DNA of 64,000 bases from Oscheius sp. JU75 (Eukaryota; Nematoda; Chromadorea; Rhabditida; Rhabditidae). The notes beneath the pieces were generated by a model. It searched no databases and was not told the origin of the DNA. It saw only the letters and a list, made by a program, of their open reading frames with translations. The stretch's first letter is position 1, and every line of letters begins with the position of its first letter. Shown here in pieces: positions 20,209 through 31,471 of the stretch. The position numbers and the translations under genes were made by a program. The stretch is from contig JASJZC010000004.1 of the NCBI GenBank assembly GCA_037178855.1, forward strand, positions 1,178,001 through 1,242,000, read 5' to 3'.

Positions 20209-23200
20209 TTAGTCGATTTCCATGACGGCTTCGAGCAGTTCGAAGAAGCGGCTGCGGTCTTGGGACAAGACGAGAATCGCTGTAAGAGAAACGTATTAGT
20301 CTTGTGGAACAATCAAACTGACTGTCTGAGTCGAAAGAGTCCGTATTGATAGAATCCTGGAGTTGCGGTCTTTTGCTGACTTCGCGGAAGGCTCTTCCGA
20401 TGTAACTGCAAATATCCATCAGTTTTGGAGAAAAAAGAGAACACGAACCTTTTCTGTCGATCATCATCGTAAATCGTGTTGACGGGCATGGCTCCAGTCA
20501 CCAGATGCCATCCTTTTCTCACACCTCCCAGAGGAAACGAGCAGATGAATGGCTTTTTTCCGCGTCCCTTGCCCGTACAGGAGAAGGCGTGTGAGAGGAG
20601 ACGAACGAAAAGCATTAAGAAATGTCTCGACTCGAGTAGATTGTCATCTGAAAAGAAACATTTTGGTATTTAAAGTAGCGAAAACGCACCGATTTCCTTA
20701 GAAGAGCAGTGAAGATAAAGCGGGCCAGTTGGAATAATTTCTGACTGGTTGATGGCCGCTACGACCGAGACCCAGATCGTTTCCAAAGCGAGCATGTACT
20801 TCGAACAAGCCTTCTCGAGAGGAATAAAGTCCGAATTGACCTCGAGGAACGGCTTGATCACCTCCATCGCGTTGCCGAGTCTTTCGGCCGGCGGCAGCGT
20901 CGTTGGAAGAGCGAGTCGTGCAACAATGGCTCTGGCCATATCGGCAGCATTGATAGGACTGAGGAAGCCGAGGTGGGCTCGGTAGCTGGCGAACGTCGTC
21001 TTCATCTCCTTAGCCAGAATGTCGATGACTTCCTTCCGTCGAATCGTGTCCATGGCTTCGAAACGTTGTTTTGTCTCTTGAAGGGTCAGTCTGAACTTCA
21101 TTTTCTAAAAAATATACTGCCAAAATCACATACCCCATTGTAGCCAAAAGATTCCGTGTTTGCTGTTCTCCACGCTGATTCCAGTTGTGGGTCTTGCAGG
21201 CAAAATACTCGTCAACCTTCATCGCCTCGTACAGATTCCAGCGACTGTACATGGCTAGCGGAAGCCTGTAAATGAATCTGTAAAAGAACTCGACAGAAAT
21301 ACTAACTCTGATTCGATGGAGATTCTCAGCACATCGTCAGCTTTCGGTCCACCCTGTGGTTTGAATCTGGGCACAAATGGACGCATTCTTTCCACGCAGA
21401 CTGCTGTATAGGCATCGATCGAAATCTGAAGATTTCTTGTTACAACTATCAAACCCAGCTTACCAATCTCTCGACCCATTGACTATTCAGTCCAACGGCT
21501 GCCAGCCAGAAGAATTCGGACGAGGCTCGATTCAGGGCTGCTGCCAGTTCCATGATGTAAATCGACGTGGCCATGCCGTACCATGTGGCCTCGTAGTAGG
21601 CCCATTCGAGGTCCTTTCTCCGTTTCTCCCATTTTCGACGGATCTCCTGGAATTAGTCAGTTGTTTTGAATAACAAAAAAACGCTTACTCGTTTCAGCTG
21701 TTTCTTCTCAATTTTGGCAAAGCGATCTTCTCTGCTCTCCGGCTCGTCTTCATCCTCGTCCGATTCGGAGTCTTCTGATTCCGGTGGCTCGATTACCTCT
21801 TCTGGACGGGGAATACTGGAAATATCAAAGTTTATGAAAGTTTTTCAAGACAGGAAATGTTTGGACAAAAAGATACCTCAATGAGCTCTCTTCTTGTGGA
21901 TCCAAAAGCACGTAGAGCTGTTCCTGACTGTAGAGATTCATCAAGTTCAGCGGCCGCCTCGAATCAATGATGAAGACCTTGCTATCCGGCGGAATCTGCA
22001 TCTCGTCTACTGGCCGTGTCCCTCCACAGTTGATCAGAACAATCGCTGGGCCTATTTTGCGGATTTTTTATTCTCAAAAATAGAAAACTTACATTGCTCG
22101 CTGTGTTCTCTCAAAATCTTGTGTAACTGCTCCCAATTTCCGACGATCGAGAGCGAATATGAGACATCGTCGGCGGCTAGAAGACGCTAAAACCACTGTA
22201 TGGCTATTCAAATAGAGTCTCGGGTGTGTGTAAACACGCCCAATTGACAAAAGTCCGCCAATTGGGATAGCCGCACGGCCTCGACTGCGGATTCCCGTCT
22301 CCCGACTAAACTACTACAGAGACTTTGGTTTCTCGTCATTCCTCCACTAACTTTTCGAGGAAATGAGCCTATTTTTGAAACAGAGAACTCGCTAAAATGC
22401 CGGCCAGCCTCGGACAGCGATGTCTAATGCTTTTGGCGCAGGCTGGCCTGCCCCTCATTGCTCTTATAGTTTACTTGGTGAGTTCTTCCTAATTATTTTC
22501 TAATTTACAAAATATTCATAGGACGGTGGACTCGAGAGTCAGCCGATTTTTTTATTTGTCCTGCTTGCACTCGGCGATATCTTCAATGTTTTCTGTATCT
22601 GCTATAATATTTGGGGATGCCCCGAATTTCGACGATTCGAGAGCTACGCCGAAATGTGGACATTTTTTCTTGAGATTCGGCAAGTCTACACCTATCAAAT
22701 GGGTAAGTTAATCTGATGAAATAACACAAAAAGTGGCTTTTCAGTTTGTGTAGTACTAAAAGTTCTTTTCCAAGTCTTTCTCTTCATTCGTTTTGCTCTA
22801 CACATCACCCTGTCTATTTGGATCATCATGTTGCCACTGTGGGGCATTTTAACCATAATTCTGTATGATCTAACACACCGATTGTATAAGATTCAGTTAT
22901 GATATTCGCTCAAAGAGCATTATTATTGTAACTAGATACCAAAGCCTATCGGAGTCGGGTATACTGTGAGATTTTATTTATCAAAGAGATTTTTCAATAA
23001 AGTTTTCGTCAAACTGAAAGTAAAACCCACGGTTAGGATTGTAGCTGCACAGAGCGCGTCGACATCGTCTCCAATCACGATTAGGGTGTGCTGAAAGTTG
23101 CTTGTAATACAGTTTTCAGAGAAAATTTGATGAAAAAGGTGGGAACCTTACCTCTTGTTTGATGACATCGTAAAATTGGTGACGTAGACCATCTCGTCCT

Positions 23201-23211
23201 CGGATAATCAT
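20209..23211 (-). CDS. cdc-45: CDC45, replicative helicase (CMG) subunit
   Basis: Loads with MCM2-7 and GINS to form the CMG helicase at replication forks. Rebuilt from about ten exons: MIIRGRDGLRHQFYDVIK, TLIVIGDDVDALCAATIL (RecJ/DHH-like motif of Cdc45), DVSYSLSIVGNWEQL, AIVLINCGGTRPVDEM, VFIIDSRRPLNLMNLYS (the conserved D-RP block), an acidic insert (SEDSESDEDEDEPES), KWEKRRKDLEWAYYEATWYG, WLAAVGLNSQWVER, LTLQETKQRFEAMD, YRAHLGFLSPINAADMARA, SYIGRAFREVSKRP and FFELLEAVMEID at the end. The ATG at 23211 is 19 bases after a CTTTTCAG acceptor. The second intron (about 22187-23029) is unusually long and holds a complete gene on the other strand. Identity rests on motif order through the whole protein. 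Confidence 0.93.
22397..22902 (+). CDS. Four-helix membrane protein nested in the cdc-45 intron
   Basis: Three exons (first 22397-22477; introns of 44 and about 42 nt) encode roughly 140 residues: MPASLGQRCLMLLAQAGLPL, then ALIVYLDGG, FLFVLLALGDIFNVFCICYN, WTFFLEIRQVYTYQMVCVV, LFIRFALHITLSIWIIMLPL and a last helix before LYKIQL. Four membrane spans with short loops and the phrase LDGG after span one recall small TMEM60/TMEM185-like proteins, but the match is only of pattern. It lies entirely inside the second cdc-45 intron on the opposite strand. An AATAAA stands near 22997. Confidence 0.75.
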
Positions 23212-24779
23212 CGCCTCATTCGATGAAAGACGCTGAAAAGCATCTATTATAGTGGGAAATAGTTTTGTATTCAAAGAAATGAATGCAAACACAGAAAATA
23301 AAGAGGAAACACCAGGGAGTTGCCTAAATCCATTCTATTTTCAGCCACTGTATGAGCCTGATTGGTGTGTTGGATTTTCTAGAAGCATTTAGTATTATTT
23401 TCTTATCATGAAACTTGATGTAAGGTTAACGAGAAAATAATTATCACGGAAGAAAAATAATGAACCAGTTCGGCCATTTGAAAAAGGACAGTTCGCGGGC
23501 GAGCGCATACCGTAACCGAAAATTAATCTTGGGAGGGACTGTGGCAGTATTTCCGCAAGAAGTAGTGAATACAACAATAATTTCTATTGGAATATTTTGG
23601 AAACCTTGTCAGAACTAAGTGGAACACCTCCAGAAGACAACCAGATTTTCCTTCCCCTCCTGCCATTTAGAGAATAGCTAATTAATTCGAGCTCTCGCTG
23701 TTTGTCCTCCTCCTGTTGGCATGTCGTCCGTCGATGAGTCTTTGCCCATGCTTAGAAATGCTAATACCTCGCTCCTCCTCCCTCTCCTCCTCCTGCTCTC
23801 CTCACGTATGTGTAGCCTCTTGACCACGTCTTCTGCCCGCCTTCTCTGTCTCTATTTATGTCGTCGAGCCTGCTCACGTATTACACGGCGCGAATCAATG
23901 CTGCCAACAGAAATTAGCTGGCCTTGCCTGACTGAGCATAGGAGGAGCAGCAACTCCTCACTTACTTCCGAAGCGCTCCCCTCCCGTCTTGTCTCCTGAG
24001 GCTTGTCGACCAGTTCCAGTCTTCCTCTTGTCCCATCCTATGTCTCTCTCTCTCTCTTTCTGATAGTTCCGCCCAGTTCAAGGTTTCCTTCCAAACATAT
24101 CCAGCTGTAAAGAACTGAGCAGAAGGGCTAGCTCGTTCAGTTACCTTGTGAAGAAGTCTGGGTACATCTCAAACCCTAATCCCTCGGCTCTCCCCTTCAC
24201 AAAGAGCAAAGAGAACTCTTTGTACTAATGATCTCCTTCCCGTTATAGCCTCTTGATTGCTCTATGTCTCCACCAAAACACGCGACAAAGTTAGGCGTCG
24301 TGTTTGTCAAACTAGTGAGCACCATTGTTTCCCGCTGCTCCTCAATGAAATCCTAGGAGAAGTAAACAATTTGTGACATATGGAAAGACAGGACGCTTTA
24401 CTTTTACTGGGAAAGAGGTAGTGGGAATCAGGTTCTTGTTGTGATTAGTGGCTGAAAGATGCTAAAGATCGGGTTGAGAAAGAGAGCTTATGTACCGTGT
24501 CGAGACCATCTATTCAACTGGTTCAATCTCCCTTTCAAGGGCTGTAATGGTTGAGAGACAAGGAATAACCAGACGTCAGCTGTTCTGTTCAAAAAGTCGG
24601 TCGGAAGTCATAAGATATCACTCTAGTCCCCCAAGAGGCACGGCCATAATTGTCGAGCATCGAATTGGCGGCGGAGTGCCTTGCCAACAGCGAGAGAGAT
24701 ATTTTTATGACAAATCTGCCCTTTCTCCCACCCCCGCATAATTCTCACGACGAAATCGATTAGAAATTCAGATGTCCAG
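23212..24779. other. Intergenic region, cdc-45 to the tRNA methyltransferase
   Basis: A forward ATG frame at 23721-23999 is leucine/serine-rich low-complexity (SLLLPLLLLLSS) and probably chance. CT-rich runs near 24040-24060. Nothing else is supportable. Confidence 0.5.
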
Positions 24780-24783
24780 ATGA
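24772..24783 (+). promoter_or_regulatory. Minimal upstream ORF overlapping the start of the methyltransferase gene
   Basis: ATG TCC AGA TGA begins one base after an AAATTCA-G acceptor, so it would be the first AUG after a spliced leader. Its stop codon overlaps the main ATG (24780) as ATGA. This could reduce or couple initiation of the main frame. Confidence 0.5.
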
Positions 24784-25947
24784 CTGCCCAAAGTCTCGAG
24801 ACAGAATACGTGCACTCCGTCTATTCTCGACTCGCCACCTACATTCAGAAGAAGGACTCGAACGGAGCAAATCTTCGGATATGGCCCAATGTGACCAAGT
24901 TCTTGGACACTCTGGCTTCTGGCAGTTGCGTAATTGACATTGGTGAGTTTGGAGGGATTAGTGGCGAGAGATAAGCTCCTTTTGATGAGATTTGGAGTCT
25001 AAATGTTCAGGCTGCGGAGAGGCCAAGTACAGTCCGCCGTCGTGTTTTGTACTAGGAGTGGACACATGCGCCGATGTACTGTTAGCAGCTGACAAGAAGC
25101 CGAACGTCTCCTTGCTCTTAGGTGATGCTCTCTCACTCCCCTTCAAGTGAGTAGGGGATTCTGGATAGACGGACAGATAGTCAGGCAAGGTTCATTGGGT
25201 TATATAGGCTACGCGCCAACTCACGGATGCATACACTTACAGTATCCAGACTAGTGCACACTAACTCTTAACCGTGGATCTCGACACTTAGACAATGGAT
25301 AAAAGTTATTGTGCCCGGTGGTAACGGGAACACTTCCTAGTTCTTTTGCCCAAAAATAAATCATGGAATAGCCCCTGATTCTCTTTCAAAGCAATCCCGA
25401 TTGTTCAGAGACAACACAGCTGACGCTATCCTTTTCGTCTCCGTCCTCCACCATCTCTCAACTTCTGCCCGACGGAAAGCAGCACTAACCGGTACTCTCT
25501 CCCACTTCGTTATCCAACAAGTATTCAAGAGGCGATCCGTTGCCTGAAAGTGGGAGGCCGTCTGCTCATCTGTGTTTGGGCCTTCGAGCAGCCGAACGCC
25601 TCTTTTCCCTCACAGGACGTTCTGGTTCCTTGGCGACTTCACGAACAGTCAATCAACGGCCGTCTTCCGCAGGTGAAATTCCACATGAATTCCACGAAGG
25701 AACAGCGCATAATTGAGGTTTTCTTAATCCTCTTTCTATTATGGCGTTATGTTTAGAGTTCGATCCCAGTGTCAGTGCCGGGCGACACGTCCTCTCTGTG
25801 TTCCAGCAATTGGATTGGAAACCTTATCAACAGGGTAAGTCTTCGAGGAGAAGCACTTGGTCATTGGACAAGTCCAACCCTGATACATAAGAACTGAACT
25901 GTCGTCTGATCCGAACAACCAACTCTTGACACTCATTTTTGCATGTT

Positions 25948-25983
<36 letters not shown>

Positions 25984-26693
25984 TAACTGTTAGACGTTTT
26001 CTGAGTGAGAAAATCAGTCCAGACTGTCCCAATCCAATTACTCCATTAGCCCTTCCTCGAAAAAAACCTGCCGTCTTTCAGGTGCAGACATTGCGAACAT
26101 CCATTCCATTCCTGCCTCCCCGTTCCGAACAGATTGCGCCGATCCCGCCAGCAGCCCCGAAACTACTCGGAAGTCCCCGAGTGGCACTTCTTTCCGGCAT
26201 CCGGAGGTGGAGCCCGATGCTTGGCCGACGTCTCGCCAGTCTTCTGGTCTCGGTGGAGGAACAGCTCGCGGATGAGATGAGCGACAAGATCATGGAGGAG
26301 GCAATGGCCGAGACTATGGCCACGCTTAGAAATGTGAGTTCGAGGCTCTGTTTGCTCAGCGAATTAGCATAACTTTTGAATCGAACTTGCCCTACCGTAA
26401 CAGCTTCCCCAAAGGAATCCGTCGTGGTATAATGTACCAGTTGGAGCGCATATTACGCGCCAAAGAATTGGGTTACTGTAACTCCAGAATTCATAGGAGT
26501 TGGTGCGCAGTTTGAGTATCATTCGTAAGTGATTTAGGTGACATTCTACCGCTACTACCACGTGTTCAAACGCGGCGAACTCGAGGACATTTGTAGTGGA
26601 ATCGTTGGCGCCAAAGTAATCTCATCTACTCTGGAACACGCCAATTGGAGTGTGGTCGTGGAAAAGGTCGACGAGACAGCCTTCCGGGCATAG
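24780..26693 (+). CDS. tRNA wobble-uridine methyltransferase, Trm9/ALKBH8-type
   Basis: SAM-dependent methyltransferase expected to convert 5-carboxymethyluridine at tRNA position 34 into its methyl ester. Starts MTAQSLETEYVHSVYSRLA. Motifs in order: VIDIGCGEAKYSPPSC (SAM motif I), LGVDTCADVL, LLLGDALSLPFKDNTADAIL, FVSVLHHLSTSARRKAAL, CLKVGGRLLICVWAFEQ, QDVLVPW, a long Pro/Arg-rich linker with a helix, and at the end VTFYRYYHVFKRGELEDIC and NWSVVVEKV, the characteristic Trm9 C-terminus. About seven exons. The linker exon (about 25995-26333) comes after a CT-repeat intron, and a 207-nt intron separates it from the last exon. Stand-alone form without the AlkB domain of ALKBH8. Confidence 0.9.
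25953..25981. repeat. (TC)n microsatellite in an intron
   Basis: Dinucleotide tract of 29 bases just before the CTGTTAG acceptor of the methyltransferase linker exon; it may serve as an extended polypyrimidine tract. Confidence 0.95.
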
Positions 26694-26750
26694 ACTTTGT
26701 TCTCATTCTATCCTTTGCATATCTCTTTTCACCCGATGAAGATTTCTATC

Positions 26751-27843
26751 TCACTGTTGCTTTTCTTTCTTTACAGGCTTGTTCTTCCCCTCCTTCTTGA
26801 CCGTCTCCTTCTTCGGTTTCTTTGCCTTGACTCTCGACCGTCTGTCCAGAGCAGCTGCTAGTAGCCAGCCAATGATCGGACAGATCCAGTACTGGAGAAT
26901 GAACCACTGCTGACTAAGACCTCGGCAGCCGTAGAAGAGGGAACTGGCCACGATTGGGTCCAGGCCAGCGTCTCCGATGTACATGATGGCTGAGAGAATC
27001 AATCAGACAGGTTAAAGGGACTTACAGAACGAGAAAATCCCTGAAATGAATGCCGGAATGAGAAAGTTGGCAACCTTCTCCGGAATCTTCGGGATCACGG
27101 TTCGCATTACGAATGCCCCGAAGATTTCGAAGGCGATCATAATGTAGAAGGCGTGCTGAAAGAAGAGCTGCAAAACTGACTAAAAAGCTACCTTGTGGTG
27201 GAGATCACAGTCGTTGAGACTGTTTTTGTAGAACTCGAAATGAGTGCCGGTGTAGTACAGAGACTGTCTCCACAACTCCATTGTGATTCTCCAGGCAAAG
27301 GCTCCTCCGAGGAACTCGGCCACGAAGAGAATGAGCAGCTTGGAGAGACTGAAAAAGTTTAAGAAAAAAGAAGTCCAGCCATGTACTCTCTTTCACTCTT
27401 ATTCCCGACTGTCCTTTCCCCTAACTCACGGCATTTCTCCATAGATAAACTGTTCAACCGGACCCATCGGCGTTCCGAAAGCTCCTCTACCTAGAGTTCC
27501 AAAGAAGTATCCCAAGATTGTACTAACGATGAAGAAGGCCCAAATTCCGTAGTTGACAAGAATCACACCTGAACGCGCAGTTAATTCGGATTCAAAAGAA
27601 CTGTACCATTTTCAAAGACACAAACACAGATAGTCACAGTCCCAATGAACTCGATGAAGAATCGGTGGACGGTCGAGGATTTCGAGAAAATCCTGTCCAG
27701 TGCTCGTCTGACGAGAGCATTTGGGTGCGACGGGAAGGGACAGACCTTGAGAGTTCAGCGATTCCCAGAACTAAGGAATAGTAAAGTACTGCGGTAATGA
27801 AAGGACCGTAGGACGGCGACTCTTCGATCATCTCCGCCGACAT
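26751..27843 (-). CDS. Unorthodox aquaporin, AQP11/AQP12-like (C. elegans aqp-9/10/11 type)
   Basis: Membrane channel for water or small solutes. Starts MSAEMIEESPSYGPF right after a CTGTTCAG acceptor. Six exons give helices ITAVLYYSLVLGIAEL, FFIEFIGTVTICVCVF, NYGIWAFFIVSTILGYFFG, LLILFVAEFLGGAFAW, FYIMIAFEIFGAFVMR, FLIPAFISGIFSFAIMY and WFILQYWICPIIGWLLAAAL. The first pore loop reads FGTPMGP and the second GDAGLDPIVASS, so neither NPA box is canonical (TPM and DPI), as in the divergent superaquaporins. A cysteine stands after the second loop (FYGCRG). The C-terminus is a lysine-rich tail (KAKKPKKETVKKEGKNK). It converges with the tRNA methyltransferase gene 57 bp away. Confidence 0.82.
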
Positions 27844-28959
27844 TCTGAACAGTGGAAACCAATAAAGAATTCGTAGTAGAGAGAGCCGCCGATTCGAAGT
27901 CCGGCCCGTCACGTTATCTTATCTCTTGAAACGGACTGACATGGTCATTTGCCAGCACAAGGTCAGCTGCACTGGAAGAGAAAGCAGAAACTACTGGATG
28001 AAGGACAGAACTGAGTGGAATTGGGTTTAGAAAAGAGAGAGGAAGATGGCAGCTAATTGGACCAATCAGGTATTTGGAACTTTTCGAGCAGAAGGTAGCA
28101 TTTTTCAGACCAACTGTGTTCTGTAGCTCGGAAAAATGCTATAACTTTGCAGAACATTGTATGACTCAAAAATGTAATCATGAGATGGAATATAGGCATA
28201 GAAATGGGAGTTTTCTGCCGGTCCGAAAAATAGTATAAATATTTGAAGCATTCTCCAGCTGATTGCATCTTGGCAGTTCCTATAAAAGAACTAAGCAGAA
28301 GTCGTTTTCCCAAAAATGACGCACGCTCTCGACAGGCGTGACAATAATACGAAGGGAGAGGACAGCGTGCGTGGAACCAGTTGTTCGAATTAGAGGGAGT
28401 GACTCTATGTCTTTTTTTATTGAAACAAACAAGAAACTATGCTCTCCGTTGCGTCAGGAAAGATGATCTAAGAATTCCTTTCATGGCGGATTAGTCTTTG
28501 ACAGAATGTACATTAAGGAGAGTGAAGTCGATTGAGATGATGCTCTTTGTTACAACCGGGCAGAGTGGTCAGTCGGCCAGACGTGTTTATAACCCGGGTC
28601 TGAGTCTGGAATGGACAGAAATTACTGAGTTTGGGACAGCTCATAATAATTTTGATGATACTTTTCAGTCTGACCCGATTTTCTTTTGAACACATGGGGC
28701 ATGTACTACAACGAGGCGTTTAGTCTAAATATCACTTTTCGTGAGGTTCATGAATATATCACTTCATCTCCAGCAACAAAAAAAAGAAAACGAAAGTTTG
28801 ACAATTTAATGTTGTCTGAATTGCCGCGCAGAGCTGGTGCTTGCACCTACCGTAATCTTTCTGTTACAGCTCACTGCTCATCCCAAGAAGCGTTTTGCAG
28901 GCTCCTTTTCCACCCACCCCTATTGTGCCAAAATAGTAGTTAATGCTCGACTTTTTTAG
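27844..28959. other. Intergenic region with a palindromic repeat
   Basis: Contains the dispersed palindrome at 28096-28156. The reverse frame 28053-28313 overlaps this repeat and is not a gene. Forward frames at 28498-28943 show no domain. Confidence 0.5.
28096..28156. repeat. Palindromic dispersed repeat
   Basis: TAGCATTTTTC (28096-28106) pairs exactly with 28131-28141, enclosing TGTTCTGTAG; the right side continues CTATAACTTTGCAGAACA (28139-28156), the arm shared with 12932, 15588 and (inverted) 36722. Confidence 0.8.
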
Positions 28960-31027
28960 ATGGTCGAAAAGAGAAGCGATGGACCTTCAACAGGACTCGT
29001 CGTTGACACGAATATTAACCTTAGCGAGCCGTATGCCGCTCTGGTTTTGGATCTCGACGAACTTCTAGTAAGTGCTTACGTTTTTGATTCATCCCATGTC
29101 ATACAGGAGACGGGCCGTGCTAAAATCAGAAAGCTCTCCAGTGACGCATTTCGCGATCCGGCAAACTTAGAAGGGGACGAGGAAGCACAAAAGAAGTATG
29201 AGCGTCTGCGCGAGAAGACACTCAACTTCGGCAGCCATATCAGCTGGAGAAAAAAGGACGTGGACTCGACAACGGAGTTCATCGGAAAGTTCGAGAATAT
29301 CAATCCTCTACTGGAAACTCGCGTGCTCCATGGAATCGGCCAGATCCTTGTCGACGGTGCCATCAATCCAGCTAAACAGGACAAAATCTACACCAAATAT
29401 TTCGGCAATGTCGTTATTCGTAGGACCCTTTTTTGTCTGAAACTTGTTAGTTTTTCAGCTTCTTTTCTTATCCACAAAGCAAGCCCAAATGTGTTCTTCG
29501 AAGCGTGGATCTCCTGCCGATTCAACAAAGAGACGAGTATCTTCGAGCATCAGCTACATTCCTACAACAAAATATGCTCCTATTCCAAGCAGACGGACAT
29601 TATTCACTTGCCATGGAATCAAGGCTATAGTGTCGAATTCCTGTGCTCGCTGGCCGGGGACAGTGATGACGAGTTTGAAGGAATTACCTTCAAAGATGGA
29701 GGACGTAGCGATTCAGTAAGCCCTTCACTTTGAGTCCAGAAACGTGACAACTTTTCAGAAAAGTGAGAACAAGACGGCATTCTGCACAGGAGACGGCATT
29801 TTTCTATTGGAAAATTCGCCTATGACCAAGTGCATCTTCCCGATTAAACACGACCGCACAATAATTTTTGGAGCTCTTTATGAAGTGGAGTGTTTCTGGA
29901 ACCGCGTTGAAGAATGCTATATCGTGCTGGATCTGCTGAAGGTATATGAGAAAGATCTATGGATGCCCGTATACAAGCCGAACAGCTCTGTTAGTCGACA
30001 ACTTTTCGTTATAACAGATGAGGACTTTTAGCTTTTTGCCGAAGTACATGCCCATCCGACATTCCGCGGTATCTACGAGAGCAAGATCTTTGGCTTACTG
30101 GACGATCCATTCGGCTCTCTGGCTCTCTTCCATCTCGGCCAGTTTGCAAACACGCATATTCCTGTAGGCTTTCCTTAGTTCATCACATTTCCCTTAGGTT
30201 ACTGTACTGGACCGAAATCCATCTCGACACGGCCAGATCCGCTTCAGTATTACCAGTCTTGCCCGTCGAGACATGGATTCCTCCAGTATTTTGGGTCTCA
30301 ATAACGAGGTAGACTAATTTTTGAAATACGAATGATCAGCTAGTTCAGATACGCGTGGTTGATGTAGACGGAGTCGTGGTTGAGGGCGGCGTTGTCTCGG
30401 CCGAGCACAGTCCAATAGTTTTCCACTTTCGAGCAGACGAAACGAGCCTTCCTTCGCCGGGAACTCAAGTCACATTTGAAGCTCTATATGACAAAAGAAT
30501 GGACGTCTTCAACATAACCGAATGGCATCTGAACAAGACTCGATCGAAGCTTCCTGTGGGGAGAGAGACCTTCAGTTATGCCGGCAGCGTCTCTGAAGAA
30601 CAGGTAAAATTTTTTGCTCTCCCTAAATAGTTCTGCCACCAGACTGTATACAAAGCTACTGTCCGACTGGTCACAATCAAGGGCGATGCTGAAATGTTGT
30701 ACTGTGAGGAGTTCGGTCTGATCGACGACTGTCTCAATCGTGTCGTGCTGCAGGAGAATATTAACAAGTAAGGCTGCGCTTTTCATACCCAAAGTTATTT
30801 TAGTTACGACGTTTGGATCAAGGCGACAATAGCTCAGGAAGGTTACGAATATCCTGCCCGAACTCCTTATCACATTGTCGCAGTCGATGACGAAATCCTG
30901 GCACAGGAAGAGCCCTCAAACCAGGAAACTCCCATCTTAGGGGTAAGCAGCTGTTACTGTTCCTCAGCTTTACTCCCATTTTCAGCCGACCACTCCTATC
31001 GACGCATGCGCTCCAGAAATTTTTTAG
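28960..31027 (+). CDS. Large uncharacterised protein
   Basis: About nine exons with clean GT-AG borders encode some 530 residues. Starts MVEKRSDGPSTGLVVDTNIN directly behind a CTTTTTTAG acceptor and ends TPIDACAPEIF. No membrane segments or signal peptide. The N-terminal part is charged and helical (LEGDEEAQKKYERLREKTLN, VDSTTEFIGKFENINPLLE). From about residue 110 on, beta-rich segments follow one another (NVFFEAWISCRFNKETS, RTIIFGALYEVECFWNRVEE, TVLDRNPSRHGQIRFSITSL, GTQVTFEALYDKRMDVFNIT, DVWIKATIAQEGYEYPARTP), possibly repeated small beta domains. I do not recognise the family, so no function is proposed. The exon chain is convincing. Confidence 0.7.
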
Positions 31028-31471
31028 ATTCCCTAACTTTCATTGTACTTTAATACCTCCAGCATAAATTGTATACTTTCTGCTGATTGTTAGTTACTTT
31101 GACACTGGCGTATGAGTGAACGAAATATTCAGACCATTGAAGACGAAGCTTCGAGCGAACGACTCCGATTGTTCGCCTAGCATTCCCAGGTGTTCTTTCG
31201 AAATTTTTATCACCTTCAAAACAGCCTTCTCACTCCACAGAAAAAACCACGTGAAACGGGTCTCCGCTTGTTGACATGCCCGATCGACTCTCCCAAAGTT
31301 CTCATCATTGATTGACTACTCCCAACCTAGAGCTCCTTGTCCCTTTTTCTCCCTGCAATCATTCCAGGAACGGTGTTGTGCTGACCTGTTATTGATCGGC
31401 AGCGCCAGCTGTCTTATCGCCAATTTTCCCAACTTTTGTCTCACTTTCAGGCAGTCCAGAAGGCCAAATTT
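31028..31471. other. Intergenic region upstream of the third RING gene
   Basis: No open frame with domain signals. A TCACTTTCAG acceptor at 31441-31450 lies 21 bases before the RING start and marks the likely 5' end of its mRNA. Confidence 0.5.

Noticed and set aside
25926-26372. Forward frame starting in the TC microsatellite
   Set aside because: The Leu/Ser run is the repeat itself. Only the part after the acceptor at about 25994 is an exon, and it belongs to the tRNA methyltransferase.
28053-28313. Reverse frame of 86 codons
   Set aside because: It overlaps the palindromic dispersed repeat and has no other support.
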